This document shows positions 38,630-48,233 of a stretch of DNA of 64,000 bases, one piece after another. The stretch covers positions 1-64,000 of the forward strand of contig JACRLX010000002.1 of the NCBI GenBank assembly GCA_016235165.1. The letters run 5' to 3'. The notes below the pieces were generated by a model. The model was not told the origin of the DNA, did not search any database, and saw only the letters and a program-made list of their open reading frames with translations. Made by a program: the position numbers and the translations under genes. The DNA is from Rhodocyclales bacterium (GTDB lineage Bacteria > Pseudomonadota > Gammaproteobacteria > Burkholderiales > Rhodocyclaceae). Position 1 is the stretch's first letter, and each line of letters begins with the position of its first letter.

Positions 38630-39430
38630 ATGAATCGCACGCTCCGCCATGCCCTCCTGATCGGCCTCGCCGCCTCCTTTGTCTCGGTTCCCGCCCTGGC
38701 GCAGAAGAAGGCCGATGCGAACACCTTTGCCACGGTGAATGGCAAAGCCATTCCCAAGGTCCGTGCCGATGCCCTGATCGCCGGCCAGGCCGCGCAAGGC
38801 CAGCCTGATACGCCCGAGTTGCGCAAGGCCGTCACGGAAGAACTGGTACGCCGCGAAATCCTGACCCAGGAAGCGCTGAAAAAAGGCTTCGACAAGAAGC
38901 CCGATGTCCAGGGCCAGATCGACCTCGCCCGCCAGGGCGTGCTGATCGGTGCCTACCTCAATGACTACGTCAAGGCCCACCCGATCACCGACGAGCAGAT
39001 CAAGAAGGAATACGCCGAAATCACCGCCAAGCTGGGCAACAAGGAATACAAGGCGCGCCACGTCCTGCTCGAAACCGAAGACGCCGCCAAGGCCGTGATC
39101 GAAAAGCTGAAGAAGGGCGAAAAGATCGACGACCTGGCCAAGGGCTCGAAAGATCCCGGCTCCAAGGATCGCGGCGGCGACCTCGGCTGGGCCAACCCCG
39201 CCTCATTCGTGCCGCCCTTCTCGGCTGCCATGACCAGGCTGGAAAAAGGCAAGTTCACCGAAGCCCCGGTCAAGACCGATTTCGGCTGGCATGTAATCCT
39301 GCTCGAAGACACCCGCGAACTCAAACTGCCGGGCGTCGAGGAAGCCAAAGGACAAATCGGGCAACAGCTGACGCAGCGCCTGGTACAGAAGCACATCGAC
39401 GACTTGCGCGCCAAGGCCAAAGTGGAGTAG
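38630..39430 (+). CDS. Periplasmic parvulin-type peptidylprolyl isomerase
   Basis: 266 residues. A signal peptide (NRTLRHALLIGLAASFVSVP, cut near ALAQ) is followed by an N-terminal helical chaperone part and a parvulin domain (around residues 135-230). This has KARHVLLETEDAAK, GDLGWANP and FGWHVILLED. It folds outer-membrane or secreted proteins. The GGAAC before the ATG is a weak ribosome site. Confidence 0.93.
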   Translation: MNRTLRHALLIGLAASFVSVPALAQKKADANTFATVNGKAIPKVRADALIAGQAAQGQPDTPELRKAVTEELVRREILTQEALKKGFDKKPDVQGQIDLARQGVLIGAYLNDYVKAHPITDEQIKKEYAEITAKLGNKEYKARHVLLETEDAAKAVIEKLKKGEKIDDLAKGSKDPGSKDRGGDLGWANPASFVPPFSAAMTRLEKGKFTEAPVKTDFGWHVILLEDTRELKLPGVEEAKGQIGQQLTQRLVQKHIDDLRAKAKVE

Positions 39431-39484
39431 GCTTGCCCGCGTAACCATCCATAACCCATAACCCGGCAGGAAAAGGGGAAGCTT

Positions 39485-40204
39485 ATGAAAATCAAGACCA
39501 TCATCACCGCCAGCCTGATCGCGCTGAGTCCCGTGCCTTTCGCCGTCCAGGCGCAAACACCTCCCGGCGCAACCCAGCCCCTGCCACCTGCTTTGCAGGC
39601 GGCGCTGAATTCGGGTAACGCCGCCCAGATCCAACAGGTAATTGACGCGCTGGCCGCCGGTAATCCACAGCGGCAAGCTCAGTTGGCTCAGGCCGTAGCC
39701 ACGGCAGCCCAGGCGCTGGTCGCTACCAATCCGGCGGCCGCTGCCGCAGGTGCCAGTGCCGCGTCGACGGTGGCAAGCCGTCCGGCAGTAATTGCTGCCG
39801 CCCCTACCGTTGCGGCGCAGGTTGCTCAAAGCGCCACGCAAATTGCCTCAGCACCTGCCGTTATCCAGGCGGCTCCGGCGGTTGCCGCCCAGGTGGCGCA
39901 ACGGGCCACGCAAATCGCGCAAGCGCCCGCCGTTATCCAGGCTGCTCCCGTCGTCGCCGCCCAGGTAGCGCAGCAGGCGATGGTGATTGCTGCCGCTCCC
40001 GCAGTTCAGGCAGCCGCACCATCAGTTGCCGCTGCGGTTACCGCCAATGTGCAGGTGATTGCATCGAACCCGTTAGTTCTGGCGGCCGCACCGAACCTCC
40101 TTGCCTCCATCACCGCAACCCAAGCTCCCGTCGCGAACCTTCCGCCGCTCCCCCCGCCACCACCTCCACCCACGTGTGGTAACAGCTGCTCATCAACAAC
40201 ATAA
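39485..40204 (+). CDS. Secreted Ala-rich protein with five 24-residue repeats
   Basis: 239 residues, not recognised. A signal peptide (MKIKTIITASLIALSPVPF, cut near VQA) is followed by a Q- and A-rich part. Then come five tandem units of exactly 24 residues (codons about 97-216) with the pattern P-A-V-I-x-A-A-P-x-V-A-A-Q-V-A-Q. The protein ends with a run of Pro and a CGNSC pair. The repeats look amphipathic and helical. The Pro stretch and terminal Cys suggest an exposed, possibly surface-attached or disulfide-linked end (inference). A strong terminator follows. Confidence 0.75.
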   Translation: MKIKTIITASLIALSPVPFAVQAQTPPGATQPLPPALQAALNSGNAAQIQQVIDALAAGNPQRQAQLAQAVATAAQALVATNPAAAAAGASAASTVASRPAVIAAAPTVAAQVAQSATQIASAPAVIQAAPAVAAQVAQRATQIAQAPAVIQAAPVVAAQVAQQAMVIAAAPAVQAAAPSVAAAVTANVQVIASNPLVLAAAPNLLASITATQAPVANLPPLPPPPPPPTCGNSCSSTT

Positions 40205-40213
40205 TGTTTTCAT

Positions 40214-40244
40214 AAAAAAACGGGAGCTTCGGCTCCCGTTTTTG
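40214..40244. terminator. Bidirectional intrinsic terminator
   Basis: CGGGAGC and GCTCCCG pair around a TTCG tetraloop, with a run of A before and T after. It can end both the secreted-protein transcript and the convergent purL transcript. Confidence 0.93.
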
Positions 40245-40267
40245 TTTGGCGTGTCACCAACGCCGAC
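40245..40267 (-). repeat. Dispersed 23-bp repeat, diverged copy
   Basis: On the minus strand: AAAA, then GTCGGCG, TTGGT, variable GAC and ACGCCAAA. It lies directly after the terminator and before the purL stop. Confidence 0.5.
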
Positions 40268-40278
40268 TTTTGAATCCT

Positions 40279-43200
40279 TCAACCCAGCCAGCGTCGCACG
40301 CTGCGGAACATTTCCAGCCAGGGCGAATCGTCTGCCATGCCCTCCGGGTGCCATGACATTTGCACCGCGCGGAAGCTACGCTCCGGGTGCGGCATCATGA
40401 TGGTGAAGCGGCCGTCGGCGGTGGTCACGCCGGCCAAACCATCAGGCGAGCCGTTGGGGTTGAAGGGGTAAGCCGTTGCCACCGCAGCACGGTTGTCGAT
40501 GTAGCGCAGCGCCGTTAGCACCCTGCCCTGCGCCTCCACTTCGGCAAACTCGGCACGCCCCTCACCGTGGCTGACCACCACCGGCAGCTTCGAGCCGGCC
40601 ATGCCGGAAAGGAAAATCGAGGGCGTTTGCGGGATTTCCACCATCACCACGCGCGCCTCGAACTGCTCGCTGCGGTTGCGCTGGAATGTCGGCCAATGCT
40701 GCGCGCCGGGGATGATGGGGGCGAAGTGGGCCATCATCTGGCAGCCGTTGCACACGCCCAGGGCAAAGCTGTCGCCGCGCTGGAAGAAGGCCGTGAATTC
40801 CTCGCGCAGGCGTTCATGGAACAGAACTGATTTGGCCCAGCCCTGGCCGGCGCCGAGCACGTCGCCGTAGGAGAAACCACCGCAGGCGGCAAAGCCCTTG
40901 AAATCGGCCAGATGCACACGAGCGGCCTGCAGGTCGGACATATGCACGTCATACGGCGCGAAGCCGGCGCGCTCGAAGGCGGCGGCCATTTCGACGTGGC
41001 CGTTCACCCCCTGCTCGCGCAATATCGCGATCTTCGGCCGCGCGCCCGTGGCGACGAATGGGGCTGAAGCAAAGGTGGTGAGAACGGATAGACCAGGATT
41101 GCCGGCGTCGGCCAGCGCATCGAACTCCTCGCGGGCGCAGGCCGGGTCGTCGCGCAGGCTGGCGATCTGGAAGCTGACTTCGCTCCAGGCCTGCTGCAAC
41201 TCGCTGCGCTTGGCGGTGAATACGGGCTTGGCATTGCGCCAGATGCGCACCTCGTCGGCCGCGTTGGTGCCGCCGATGGCATGCGTGCAGGCGCTTAAGC
41301 CCGCATCGCGCAGTACCTGCATCACGGCGCTGCGCTCGTCACGGCGGATCTGGATCACGGCGCCGAGTTCCTCGGTGAACAGGGCCGCCAGCATGCGCTC
41401 GCGCAGCCTCCCGGCGATCTGCGGGAAGCGCTCGCTGCCATCGACGTCGTTCATCAGCGGGTCGTAGCAGAGGCCATCCATGTTGAGCGAGACGCCGACG
41501 TGCGAGCAGAAGCTCATCTCGCACACCGTGGCGAACAGGCCGCCGTCGGAACGGTCGTGATAGGCGAGGATCCTGCCGGCGCGATTGAGCGCCTGGATTG
41601 CGCCGAAGAAGGCCTTGAGCGGGGCCGGATCGACGTCCGGGGCGATGTCGCCGCTGACGCCATATACCTGCGCCAGCGCCGAGCCGCCGAGGCGGTTGCG
41701 GCCCTGGCCGAGGTCGATCAGCAGCAGTTCGGTCTCGCCCACCTCGGCATCCGGCCGCAGCTGCGGCGTCAGCGTGCGGCGCACATCATCGACCGCGGCG
41801 AAGGCGGTGACGATCAGCGACAGCGGCGCGGTGACCTGCTTCGGCTCGGTTCCACCGGCCCCGCTTGCCTCCCCGCTTGTTTCCCATTTCGTGCGCATCG
41901 ACAGCGAATCCTTGCCCACCGGAATCGCCACCCCCAGCACCGGGCAGAAGTCGATGCCGACGGCCTTGACGGTGTCGAACAGCGCCGCGTCCTCGGCGCC
42001 GTGCCCGGCTGCGGCCATCCAGTTGGCCGAGAGCTTGATCTTGCGGATGTCGCCGACATCGGACGCGGCCAGGTTGGTCAGCGCCTCGCCCACCGCCATG
42101 CGGCCCGAGGCCGGCGCGTCGAGCAGGGCCAGCGGCGTGCGCTCGCCCATGGCGAAGGCTTCGCCGAGGAAAGTGTCATAGCCCAGCGTGGTCACCGCGA
42201 CATCGGCCACCGGCACCTGCCAGGGGCCGACCATCTGGTCGCGCGCGGTGAAGCCGCCGACGCTGCGATCGCCGATGGTGACGAGGAAGTTCTTCGAGGC
42301 CACGGCCGGCAGGCGCAGCACGCGCCAGGCGGCATCCTTGATGTCGAGCGCCGAGACATCCAGCGCCGGCGCCGTCACGGTCTTGCGCTGGGCGGTGCGG
42401 TGCACGCGCGGCGGCTTGCCGAGCAGGACTTCCATCGGCATGTCGACGGGCTTGTTGCCGAAGTGATCGTCCTTCACCGTCAGTTCGCCGTCGCCGGTCG
42501 CGGTGCCGATCACGGCAAAGGGGCAGCGCTCGCGCTCGCACAGGGCGCGGAACTCGGCGAGCCGCTCGGGGGCGATGGCCAGCACGTAGCGCTCCTGGGC
42601 CTCGTTGCACCAGATTTCGCGCGGCGACATGCCCGGCTCTTCGGAGGGCACGGCGCGCAGGTCGAAGGCCGCGCCGCAGCCGGCGCCGTGGGCGAGTTCC
42701 GGCATGGCGTTGGAAATGCCGCCGGCGCCGACATCGTGGATGGCGAGGATGGGATTGGCATCACCCATCTGCCAGCATCTGTCGATGACTTCCTGGGCGC
42801 GGCGCTGGATCTCCGGGTTGCCGCGCTGCACCGAGGCGAAGTCGAGGTCGGCGGTATTGGTGCCGGTGGCCATCGACGAGGCCGCGCCGCCGCCCAATCC
42901 AATCAGCATGCCGGGGCCGCCGAGCTGGATCAGCAGCGTGCCGGGCTTGAATTCGATCTTGAAGGCATCTTCGGCGGCGATGTTGCCCAGCCCGCCGGCG
43001 ATCATGATCGGCTTGTGGTAGCCGCGCATCTCGCCGTTGAACTTCTGCTCGTAGGTGCGGAAGTAGCCGGCCAGGTTGGGCCGGCCGAATTCGTTGTTGA
43101 AGGCGGCGGCACCGATCGGGCCCTCGATCATGATGTCGAGCGCCGAGGCGATGCGCTCGGGCTTGCCGTAGTCGGATTCCCAGGGCTGTACCCAGCCGGA

Positions 43201-44226
43201 AATCTTCAGGTCGGAGACCGAAAAACCGCAGAGGCCGGCCTTGGGCTTGGAGCCGCGCCCGGTAGCGCCCTCGTCGCGGATCTCGCCGCCGGAACCAGTC
43301 GCCGCGCCGGGAAAGGGCGAGATCGCCGTCGGGTGGTTGTGGGTCTCGACCTTGGCCAGGATGTGGGTCAATTGCTCGCTGTACTGGTAGCTGCCGTCGG
43401 CGCGCGGGTAAAAGCGGCGGATGCTCGCGCCCTCGATCACCGCGGCGTTGTCGGAATAGGCCACCACCGTGCCCTCGGGATGCGCCTTGTGCGTTTCGCG
43501 GATCATGCCGAACAGCGACAGCGGCTGGTCGACGCCATCGACGGTCCACGAGGCGTTGAAGATCTTGTGCCGGCAGTGCTCGGAATTGGCCTGGGCGAAC
43601 ATCATGAGTTCGACGTCGGTCGGGTTGCGCCCGAGCTTGCCGAAGTTCTCGACCAGGTAATCGATTTCGTCATCGGACAGGGCCAGGCCCAGCTCGCTGT
43701 TGGCCTTCACCAGCGCGGCCTTGCCGCCGCCGAGGATGTCGACCGTGGTCAGCGGCTGCGGCGCGACATGATGGAACAGCGCACGCGCGGCATCGATGGA
43801 ATCGAGCACGGATTCGGTCATGCGGTCGTGCAGCCGGGCGGCAATTCGCCGTGTCGCCAGCGCCGACTTTTCAAATTTGCCGGCGAGATGGAAGGCAATG
43901 CCGCGCTCGATGCGCTTCACCGCCGCGAAGCCACAATTGCGCGCAATGTCGGTGGCCTTGGAACTCCAGGGCGAGATGGTGCCCAGGCGCGGCGTCACCA
44001 GCAGCAGGCTGCCTTCCGGCGTGGCGGTAAGCGTTGCCGGGATGCCCAGCAAATCAATCAGCCGCGATTGCTCGTCGGTCGCAAGCGGCCGTTCCAGCTC
44101 GACGAAATACCAATGCTCGGCGGCCAATTTCAGGCCGGTGAACTGCTCCCCGACGAACTTTTGCAGGCGCGCCAGACGCGACGCCGAAAACGCGGCGGTA
44201 CCGCGCAGGGCAAGGAATTCAGCCAT
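40279..44226 (-). CDS. purL: Phosphoribosylformylglycinamidine synthase PurL
   Basis: 1315 residues, the large single-chain type. It converts FGAR to FGAM in purine synthesis using glutamine. The N-terminal domain, the ATP-binding synthetase halves ([40 protein letters not shown]) and the C-terminal glutaminase ([15 protein letters not shown], nucleophile Cys in [11 protein letters not shown]) are all present. The start [10 protein letters not shown] at 44226 is used; the open frame further upstream is antisense to cnoX. A dispersed repeat sits near residues 120-128 before the LHDRMTE helix. Confidence 0.97.
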   Translation of the reverse strand: MAEFLALRGTAAFSASRLARLQKFVGEQFTGLKLAAEHWYFVELERPLATDEQSRLIDLLGIPATLTATPEGSLLLVTPRLGTISPWSSKATDIARNCGFAAVKRIERGIAFHLAGKFEKSALATRRIAARLHDRMTESVLDSIDAARALFHHVAPQPLTTVDILGGGKAALVKANSELGLALSDDEIDYLVENFGKLGRNPTDVELMMFAQANSEHCRHKIFNASWTVDGVDQPLSLFGMIRETHKAHPEGTVVAYSDNAAVIEGASIRRFYPRADGSYQYSEQLTHILAKVETHNHPTAISPFPGAATGSGGEIRDEGATGRGSKPKAGLCGFSVSDLKISGWVQPWESDYGKPERIASALDIMIEGPIGAAAFNNEFGRPNLAGYFRTYEQKFNGEMRGYHKPIMIAGGLGNIAAEDAFKIEFKPGTLLIQLGGPGMLIGLGGGAASSMATGTNTADLDFASVQRGNPEIQRRAQEVIDRCWQMGDANPILAIHDVGAGGISNAMPELAHGAGCGAAFDLRAVPSEEPGMSPREIWCNEAQERYVLAIAPERLAEFRALCERERCPFAVIGTATGDGELTVKDDHFGNKPVDMPMEVLLGKPPRVHRTAQRKTVTAPALDVSALDIKDAAWRVLRLPAVASKNFLVTIGDRSVGGFTARDQMVGPWQVPVADVAVTTLGYDTFLGEAFAMGERTPLALLDAPASGRMAVGEALTNLAASDVGDIRKIKLSANWMAAAGHGAEDAALFDTVKAVGIDFCPVLGVAIPVGKDSLSMRTKWETSGEASGAGGTEPKQVTAPLSLIVTAFAAVDDVRRTLTPQLRPDAEVGETELLLIDLGQGRNRLGGSALAQVYGVSGDIAPDVDPAPLKAFFGAIQALNRAGRILAYHDRSDGGLFATVCEMSFCSHVGVSLNMDGLCYDPLMNDVDGSERFPQIAGRLRERMLAALFTEELGAVIQIRRDERSAVMQVLRDAGLSACTHAIGGTNAADEVRIWRNAKPVFTAKRSELQQAWSEVSFQIASLRDDPACAREEFDALADAGNPGLSVLTTFASAPFVATGARPKIAILREQGVNGHVEMAAAFERAGFAPYDVHMSDLQAARVHLADFKGFAACGGFSYGDVLGAGQGWAKSVLFHERLREEFTAFFQRGDSFALGVCNGCQMMAHFAPIIPGAQHWPTFQRNRSEQFEARVVMVEIPQTPSIFLSGMAGSKLPVVVSHGEGRAEFAEVEAQGRVLTALRYIDNRAAVATAYPFNPNGSPDGLAGVTTADGRFTIMMPHPERSFRAVQMSWHPEGMADDSPWLEMFRSVRRWLG
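43845..43867 (-). repeat. Dispersed 23-bp repeat, copy inside purL
   Basis: On the minus strand: AAAA, then GTCGGCG, CTGGC, variable GAC and ACGGCGAA. In the purL frame it reads KSALATRRI, a different frame from the VGAGxTA copies. Confidence 0.75.
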
Positions 44227-44377
44227 GATCAATGAACCGGGAAGTGAGTCCGGGAAGGCGCTGCGAACAGGCGTCGAATTATACCGTCGCCCCCGCCGGC
44301 GGACGTCGATTGCCAGCCGGCGCCAAGCCTGAGACACTGCGCGCCTTGCAGCCAAATGCACCGACAGGAACACGCCC

Positions 44378-45241
44378 ATGAGCCCCCATGCCTTCGATGT
44401 CAGCGCCACGGAATTCCAGGAGAAAGTCCTCGCCGCCTCGCGGCACGTGCCGGTGCTGGTCGACTTCTGGGCCGAGTGGTGTGCGCCCTGCCGCCAGCTC
44501 AAACCCGTGCTGGAAAAGCTCGCGGCGGAGTACGGCGGGCGCTTCCTGCTGGCCAAGATCAACTCCGACCAGAACCAGGAACTCGCCGGCCAATGCGGCG
44601 TGCGCGGCATCCCCAATGTGAAAGCCTTCGTCGGCGGCCACCTGGTCGATGAGTTCACCGGCGCCCTGCCCGAAGCCCAGGTCCGTGCCTTCATCGACAA
44701 GCTGCTGCCCTCGCCCGCCGAACCCTTGCGCGTGGCGGCGCGGGAGGCCCGCGCCAGCGGCGAAGCCGAACTCGCCCTGTCGCTGCTCGACGACGCGCTG
44801 CAGGCCGACCCAAGCAACGAGGCGGTGCAACTCGACATGGCGGAACTGCGCATCGACGCCGGCCAGCTCGATGCTGCGCGCGCCCTGCTCGACGCGCTGG
44901 AACACACGGCCCGCGACGGCGCCCGCCTGCAGGCGCTGCGGGCGCGACTCAGGCTGGTAGCCGCCGGCGGCGGCGCGGATACCGTGGCGCTACAGGCCCG
45001 CATCGCCACCAACGGCGACGACCTCGATGCCCGCCTGCAACTGGCCAATGCCCTGGCGCTCGCCGGCGACTACCGCGCGGCACTGGAGCACCTGCTCGCC
45101 ATCGTCCGCCGCGACCGCAAATGGCAAGACGAGGCGGCGCGCAAGGCCATGCTCGACTTGTTCAGCCTGCTCGGCGGCGATGCCCAATTCGATGATCTGG
45201 TACGGGAATTCCGCATCGCCCTGGCGCGGACGCTGAACTAG
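44378..45241 (+). CDS. cnoX: Thioredoxin-TPR chaperone CnoX/YbbN-like
   Basis: 287 residues. An N-terminal thioredoxin domain with [20 protein letters not shown] (active CAPC) and RGIPNVKAF is followed by TPR-like helices ([20 protein letters not shown]). CnoX proteins protect substrates of GroEL from oxidation. E. coli CnoX has lost thioredoxin activity (SxxC), whereas this CxxC form may be redox-active. It is divergent from purL. Confidence 0.92.
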   Translation: MSPHAFDVSATEFQEKVLAASRHVPVLVDFWAEWCAPCRQLKPVLEKLAAEYGGRFLLAKINSDQNQELAGQCGVRGIPNVKAFVGGHLVDEFTGALPEAQVRAFIDKLLPSPAEPLRVAAREARASGEAELALSLLDDALQADPSNEAVQLDMAELRIDAGQLDAARALLDALEHTARDGARLQALRARLRLVAAGGGADTVALQARIATNGDDLDARLQLANALALAGDYRAALEHLLAIVRRDRKWQDEAARKAMLDLFSLLGGDAQFDDLVREFRIALARTLN

Positions 45242-45246
45242 GCAGA

Positions 45247-45567
45247 TCAGTCCTCGCCCTCTATTTCCTCTTGAAGCACCGTGGCGTAGTCCTGCCCACC
45301 GTAGAACACGCCGAGGATCGAAACCTGCCCGGGGGCCACGGCAAACGCGATCACCGTCCGTCCCTTGTAATTCGTGATCCGCAGGCCCGGGCGGATGTCG
45401 TCGCGCTTGGCTCCGCGCAAAGGAAATGTATCCAGGGATTCACAGTAGCTGACGATGGCATTTACATAGCGCTCGGCGATGCCGGGCGTGGCCGCCGCTG
45501 CAATGTAGCGGTATAGCGCGGCAAGTTGATCTTCAGCCTCGGGCGAGAAGACAACGCGATGCCTCAT
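45247..45567 (-). CDS. parE: ParE-type toxin of RelE/ParE superfamily
   Basis: 106 residues. It has FSPEAEDQLAALYRYIA, the central Ile/Arg stretch (GLRITNYKGRTVIAFAV) and VSILGVFYGGQDYATVL. ParE toxins block DNA gyrase. The frame is complete. It starts inside the parD stop (ATGA), so antitoxin is made first. Confidence 0.9.
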   Translation of the reverse strand: MRHRVVFSPEAEDQLAALYRYIAAAATPGIAERYVNAIVSYCESLDTFPLRGAKRDDIRPGLRITNYKGRTVIAFAVAPGQVSILGVFYGGQDYATVLQEEIEGED

Positions 45568-45845
45568 GTCCCTTTACGGGTCGCGGCCTTGTGTTCGGCA
45601 GCAATCCGCTCCCTTACCTTGTCGGCGTCGACAGCGCGGGTAGGATCGGCCTTCAAGGCATCGTGGGCGGGACCCACCTGCGAGTTCAGCCAGCGCTCCA
45701 CGGCGCGCTCGCGCGCCATCAGCGCCCGCAGCCCATCGCGAAACACTTCGCTTTCCGTGGCGTAGTCGCCCTTGGCAACCATCGATTTGACCATCCCCGC
45801 CATTTCACTCGGCAGGGTGATGCTGAATTGCTGGGTTGTACGCAT
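45564..45845 (-). CDS. parD: ParD-type antitoxin
   Basis: 93 residues, starting at 45845 (MRTTQQFSITLPSEMAGMV). The ribbon-helix-helix start is followed by KGDYATESEVFRDGLRALMARE and a long charged tail for toxin binding. It represses its own promoter with ParE, probably through the palindrome at 45865-45881. An upstream M would add 10 residues but lies inside the operator region. Confidence 0.9.
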   Translation of the reverse strand: MRTTQQFSITLPSEMAGMVKSMVAKGDYATESEVFRDGLRALMARERAVERWLNSQVGPAHDALKADPTRAVDADKVRERIAAEHKAATRKGT

Positions 45846-45864
45846 GCCGACCTCCATCGATTGA

Positions 45865-45881
45865 GTAGGATTCAATCCTAC
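45865..45881. promoter_or_regulatory. Probable parDE operator palindrome
   Basis: GTAGGATT, one C, then AATCCTAC: a perfect 17-bp palindrome 19 bp upstream of the parD start. RHH antitoxins bind such sites. Binding is inferred. Confidence 0.55.
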
Positions 45882-45970
45882 ACGCCAACACCTTGCGTTT
45901 CAACCGCTTGTCCCGGTGTTGTGTTGAATCCAGTTCTCGCGGGAAGGAAAGAAGGGAAAGGTTTCGGGCT

Positions 45971-45998
45971 CGCTTTGTTCCCCTCGCTTTGTTCCCCT
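45971..45998 (+). repeat. 14-bp tandem duplication
   Basis: CGCTTTGTTCCCCT occurs twice in a row. It lies at the 5' end of the transposase-like fragment and, not being a multiple of three, would disturb any frame through it. Confidence 0.85.
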
Positions 45999-46131
45999 GG
46001 GCGATGCACGCTTTCTCGCCAGAATCGAACAAGCCACCGGCCAGCGCCGCGAAGTCAAGCTGCGCGGGCGGCCGAAAAAGCCGGCCGCCGGGCAAGCCGG
46101 GCCGCAGGAGCAATTGGAGATGAAGATATAG
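45985..46131 (+). pseudogene. Probable C-terminal remnant of a REP-associated (Y1/RAYT) transposase
   Basis: The frame ending at TAG 46129-46131 reads RFVPLGDARFLARIEQATG, then QRREVKLRGRPKKPAAGQ and ends QLEMKI. The pattern LGDxxFxxRIE, a TG turn and a basic GRPKK stretch is typical of the C-terminus of Y1-type REP-associated transposases as I remember them. No start codon and no HUH or Tyr domain remain. A 14-bp duplication lies at its 5' edge. A copy of the dispersed repeat lies 75 bp downstream. The assignment rests on a short motif and needs a profile search. Confidence 0.45.
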
Positions 46132-46206
46132 CCAGCCCGGCCCAGAGTCGATCCGCAAGCGGATCACCGGCCCAAGAATTCAGCATGCTCATGGTGTATG
46201 CTGAAA

Positions 46207-46229
46207 GTCGGCGCTGATGCGACGGCGCA
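46207..46229 (+). repeat. Dispersed 23-bp repeat, copy near transposase remnant
   Basis: AAA, then GTCGGCG, CTGAT, variable GCG and ACGGCGCA. The rest of 46132-46390 shows no gene; the base composition turns AT-rich from about 46315. Confidence 0.75.
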
Positions 46230-46390
46230 GGGGAGACGAAAAGGGCAATTTACGAGGGTGGCGATGCAGCCCCGGGCTGGCGACGATGCTCGCGACCAGA
46301 ACAGTTGGGGCGGCGGAAATTATAGCGAGCCCCTTTAATTGTTGAGTTCTATTGCGTTGCGCGCCTTAGAAGCTAAAAATTGGAGGCAAG

Positions 46391-47584
46391 ATGGGATTGC
46401 TGTTCTGGATTTCGAATAGATCAAGAAGATCACAGGCAATTGCTCTCACAAAGAGCACTATAGAAACCATAGCGCGAACGAATTCGGCTAACTATGGATT
46501 TGACGCTAACGCCATAGCAACAATGCTTGTAGACAACAATTGGAAGCTTTTCCCTGTTGTTTTTGATGGGCGAGCAGGCTTGGTTCCTAGCTGTAAACCT
46601 ACCGCTATTGCATCCTTTGCGAGCGGTCTCGCCTTATTCGATAGAAATGGCGATGTCGGATCGGTAGTAGTGAAATGCTTATTACACCTCTTGACAACCC
46701 TCGACAAAGAACGGGGAGTTTGGAATGCCGTAGATCAAATTTTAATTGATATTAGTTGGCTTGAATGGGCAAAAATCGAAATGCCATATGATCCGTTTGA
46801 GGTTGACATTCGCAAAAGAGAGCTCTTGAACTACAGTGCCGATTTCGGCTTTCGTAAGGGTAGGGAAAGTTGCGTGGAGGCGATACATCATAGTGCAATG
46901 GGAAATGCGCTGATGGCTGTGCACGAAGCTGAAATCGCTTTAAAGGAAAGTCTTTCGGCGGTTCACTTTGCGCTTTTCGGAAAAATTCCGGATAGTTTAG
47001 AAGACGAGGCTAATCGGGCGTACGACGCAAATCCAGTCGTAATGCTTCTGCGCATGAAGCCGTATATCAATAGCATTGGCGTTGATTGCGAACTATGGTT
47101 TTCATTAGCAAGCACGATAAAAAAATATGAGAAAAAGGGATTCTTTTCAGCAGTTGAGGGAATGGGATTTGGATTACTTGTGCAGCGATGGGGGGAGGAG
47201 ATATCCCGCCTCTATGATCGGCATGTAAAACTGGCAGAAGAGGTCGCTAGTGATGTCGAAATTGAAGACTACCCGGAAAATAGTACCGTTCCAAAAATGA
47301 CGCTTGGTTCTATGGGGGGGATGTTCGGAATCCAATGTAATGACTGCAAGGAACATTGGAGAGTCGTTTCATTCTTGCATGGGCATGGACCGGGGCTAGA
47401 CTGTGATACTGGATACCAATGTCAAACCTGTGGAGAATTTCAAACCTTACACAATGAACTCGCAAAATCAATTGACGGAGGATGTGAGTGTGGAGGGCGG
47501 CTATCAAATGAAAGTGAGCTTTTTTGCCCGCGTTGCAAATCGAGAAACATTGCACCTGATGATTCTTTTTTCCTTTGTACTTAG
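46391..47584 (+). CDS. AT-rich orphan gene with C-terminal zinc-ribbon cysteines
   Basis: 397 residues, not recognised. Codon use and base composition are clearly more AT-rich than in the flanking genes, a sign of recent transfer. GGAGG precedes the ATG. The C-terminal 90 residues hold four Cys pairs (CNDC, CQTC, CECG, CPRC), suggesting two zinc ribbons. The N-terminal 300 residues are mostly helical without membrane segments or known catalytic motifs. It may belong to a defence or regulatory cargo, but nothing in the sequence proves this. Confidence 0.7.
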   Translation: MGLLFWISNRSRRSQAIALTKSTIETIARTNSANYGFDANAIATMLVDNNWKLFPVVFDGRAGLVPSCKPTAIASFASGLALFDRNGDVGSVVVKCLLHLLTTLDKERGVWNAVDQILIDISWLEWAKIEMPYDPFEVDIRKRELLNYSADFGFRKGRESCVEAIHHSAMGNALMAVHEAEIALKESLSAVHFALFGKIPDSLEDEANRAYDANPVVMLLRMKPYINSIGVDCELWFSLASTIKKYEKKGFFSAVEGMGFGLLVQRWGEEISRLYDRHVKLAEEVASDVEIEDYPENSTVPKMTLGSMGGMFGIQCNDCKEHWRVVSFLHGHGPGLDCDTGYQCQTCGEFQTLHNELAKSIDGGCECGGRLSNESELFCPRCKSRNIAPDDSFFLCT

Positions 47585-47807
47585 TGGACGCCGAGCCTAT
47601 CTCAACGAAATCCCAACCTAGCCCGAATATTTCACCAGCCCCAATGGGCGATCCGCGATTATATGTCGAACGGGTTTTTTCTTGAATTCACAGGTCACAC
47701 TGCCTAGTGGAATACTTCTACCCCTCACATTAATAGGTTTCCTCGTCTTGACCGCACATCATACTGTGACGAGCAATAGCCTCATCGTCGGAGCCATTAC
47801 TCGTCAC

Positions 47808-48233
47808 TTATGTCTGTTCAGCAGATTCTTTGGCGTTAAGCTCGCCCTCCAGACTAACTGCATTCTGGTCGGTATCAACTGTGAATGTTGTAGCCCTAGT
47901 CTTTCCTAGGTCAGGATGTTGCGCCATGAACTTGATCTGCTTTCCGTTCCTTTGAACGTTGGAAATCGTGGACTTATGGATAGAGAGACTACCGTCCGAC
48001 GAGCAAAGGAAGTGAATCACGAACAATGCGACCACGAAACCAAGGCCAAATTTGAAGACAACAAGAGGCAAGATCGTGATCACCAGGAAAATTCCTAGTT
48101 TTACAAGCGGAGGCCACTGCCTCTTACCAGCGAACACGACCGCGTCCGCTCCTGTTGTAACAGTTCCGTTTCCGACGAAGCCGAACGCGTCCACCGGGGT
48201 AAGAATACTGCCGAAAACAACGTTGTATTGCAT
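47808..48233 (-). CDS. Orphan membrane protein in AT-rich island
   Basis: 141 residues, not recognised. An N-terminal soluble part (VVFGSILTPVDAFGFVGNGT) is followed by two adjoining hydrophobic segments (LVKLGIFLVITILPLVVFKF, GLGFVVALFVIHFL). A basic and polar tail then reads like a small PH- or SH3-like domain. It lies antiparallel to the preceding orphan gene, in lower-GC DNA. It may be a stress or immunity membrane protein; no firm function. Confidence 0.55.
   Translation of the reverse strand: MQYNVVFGSILTPVDAFGFVGNGTVTTGADAVVFAGKRQWPPLVKLGIFLVITILPLVVFKFGLGFVVALFVIHFLCSSDGSLSIHKSTISNVQRNGKQIKFMAQHPDLGKTRATTFTVDTDQNAVSLEGELNAKESAEQT

Noticed and set aside
47682-47909. 75-codon plus-strand frame with a hydrophobic stretch
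   Set aside because: No ribosome site or homology recognised; it overlaps the end of the minus-strand orphan gene.
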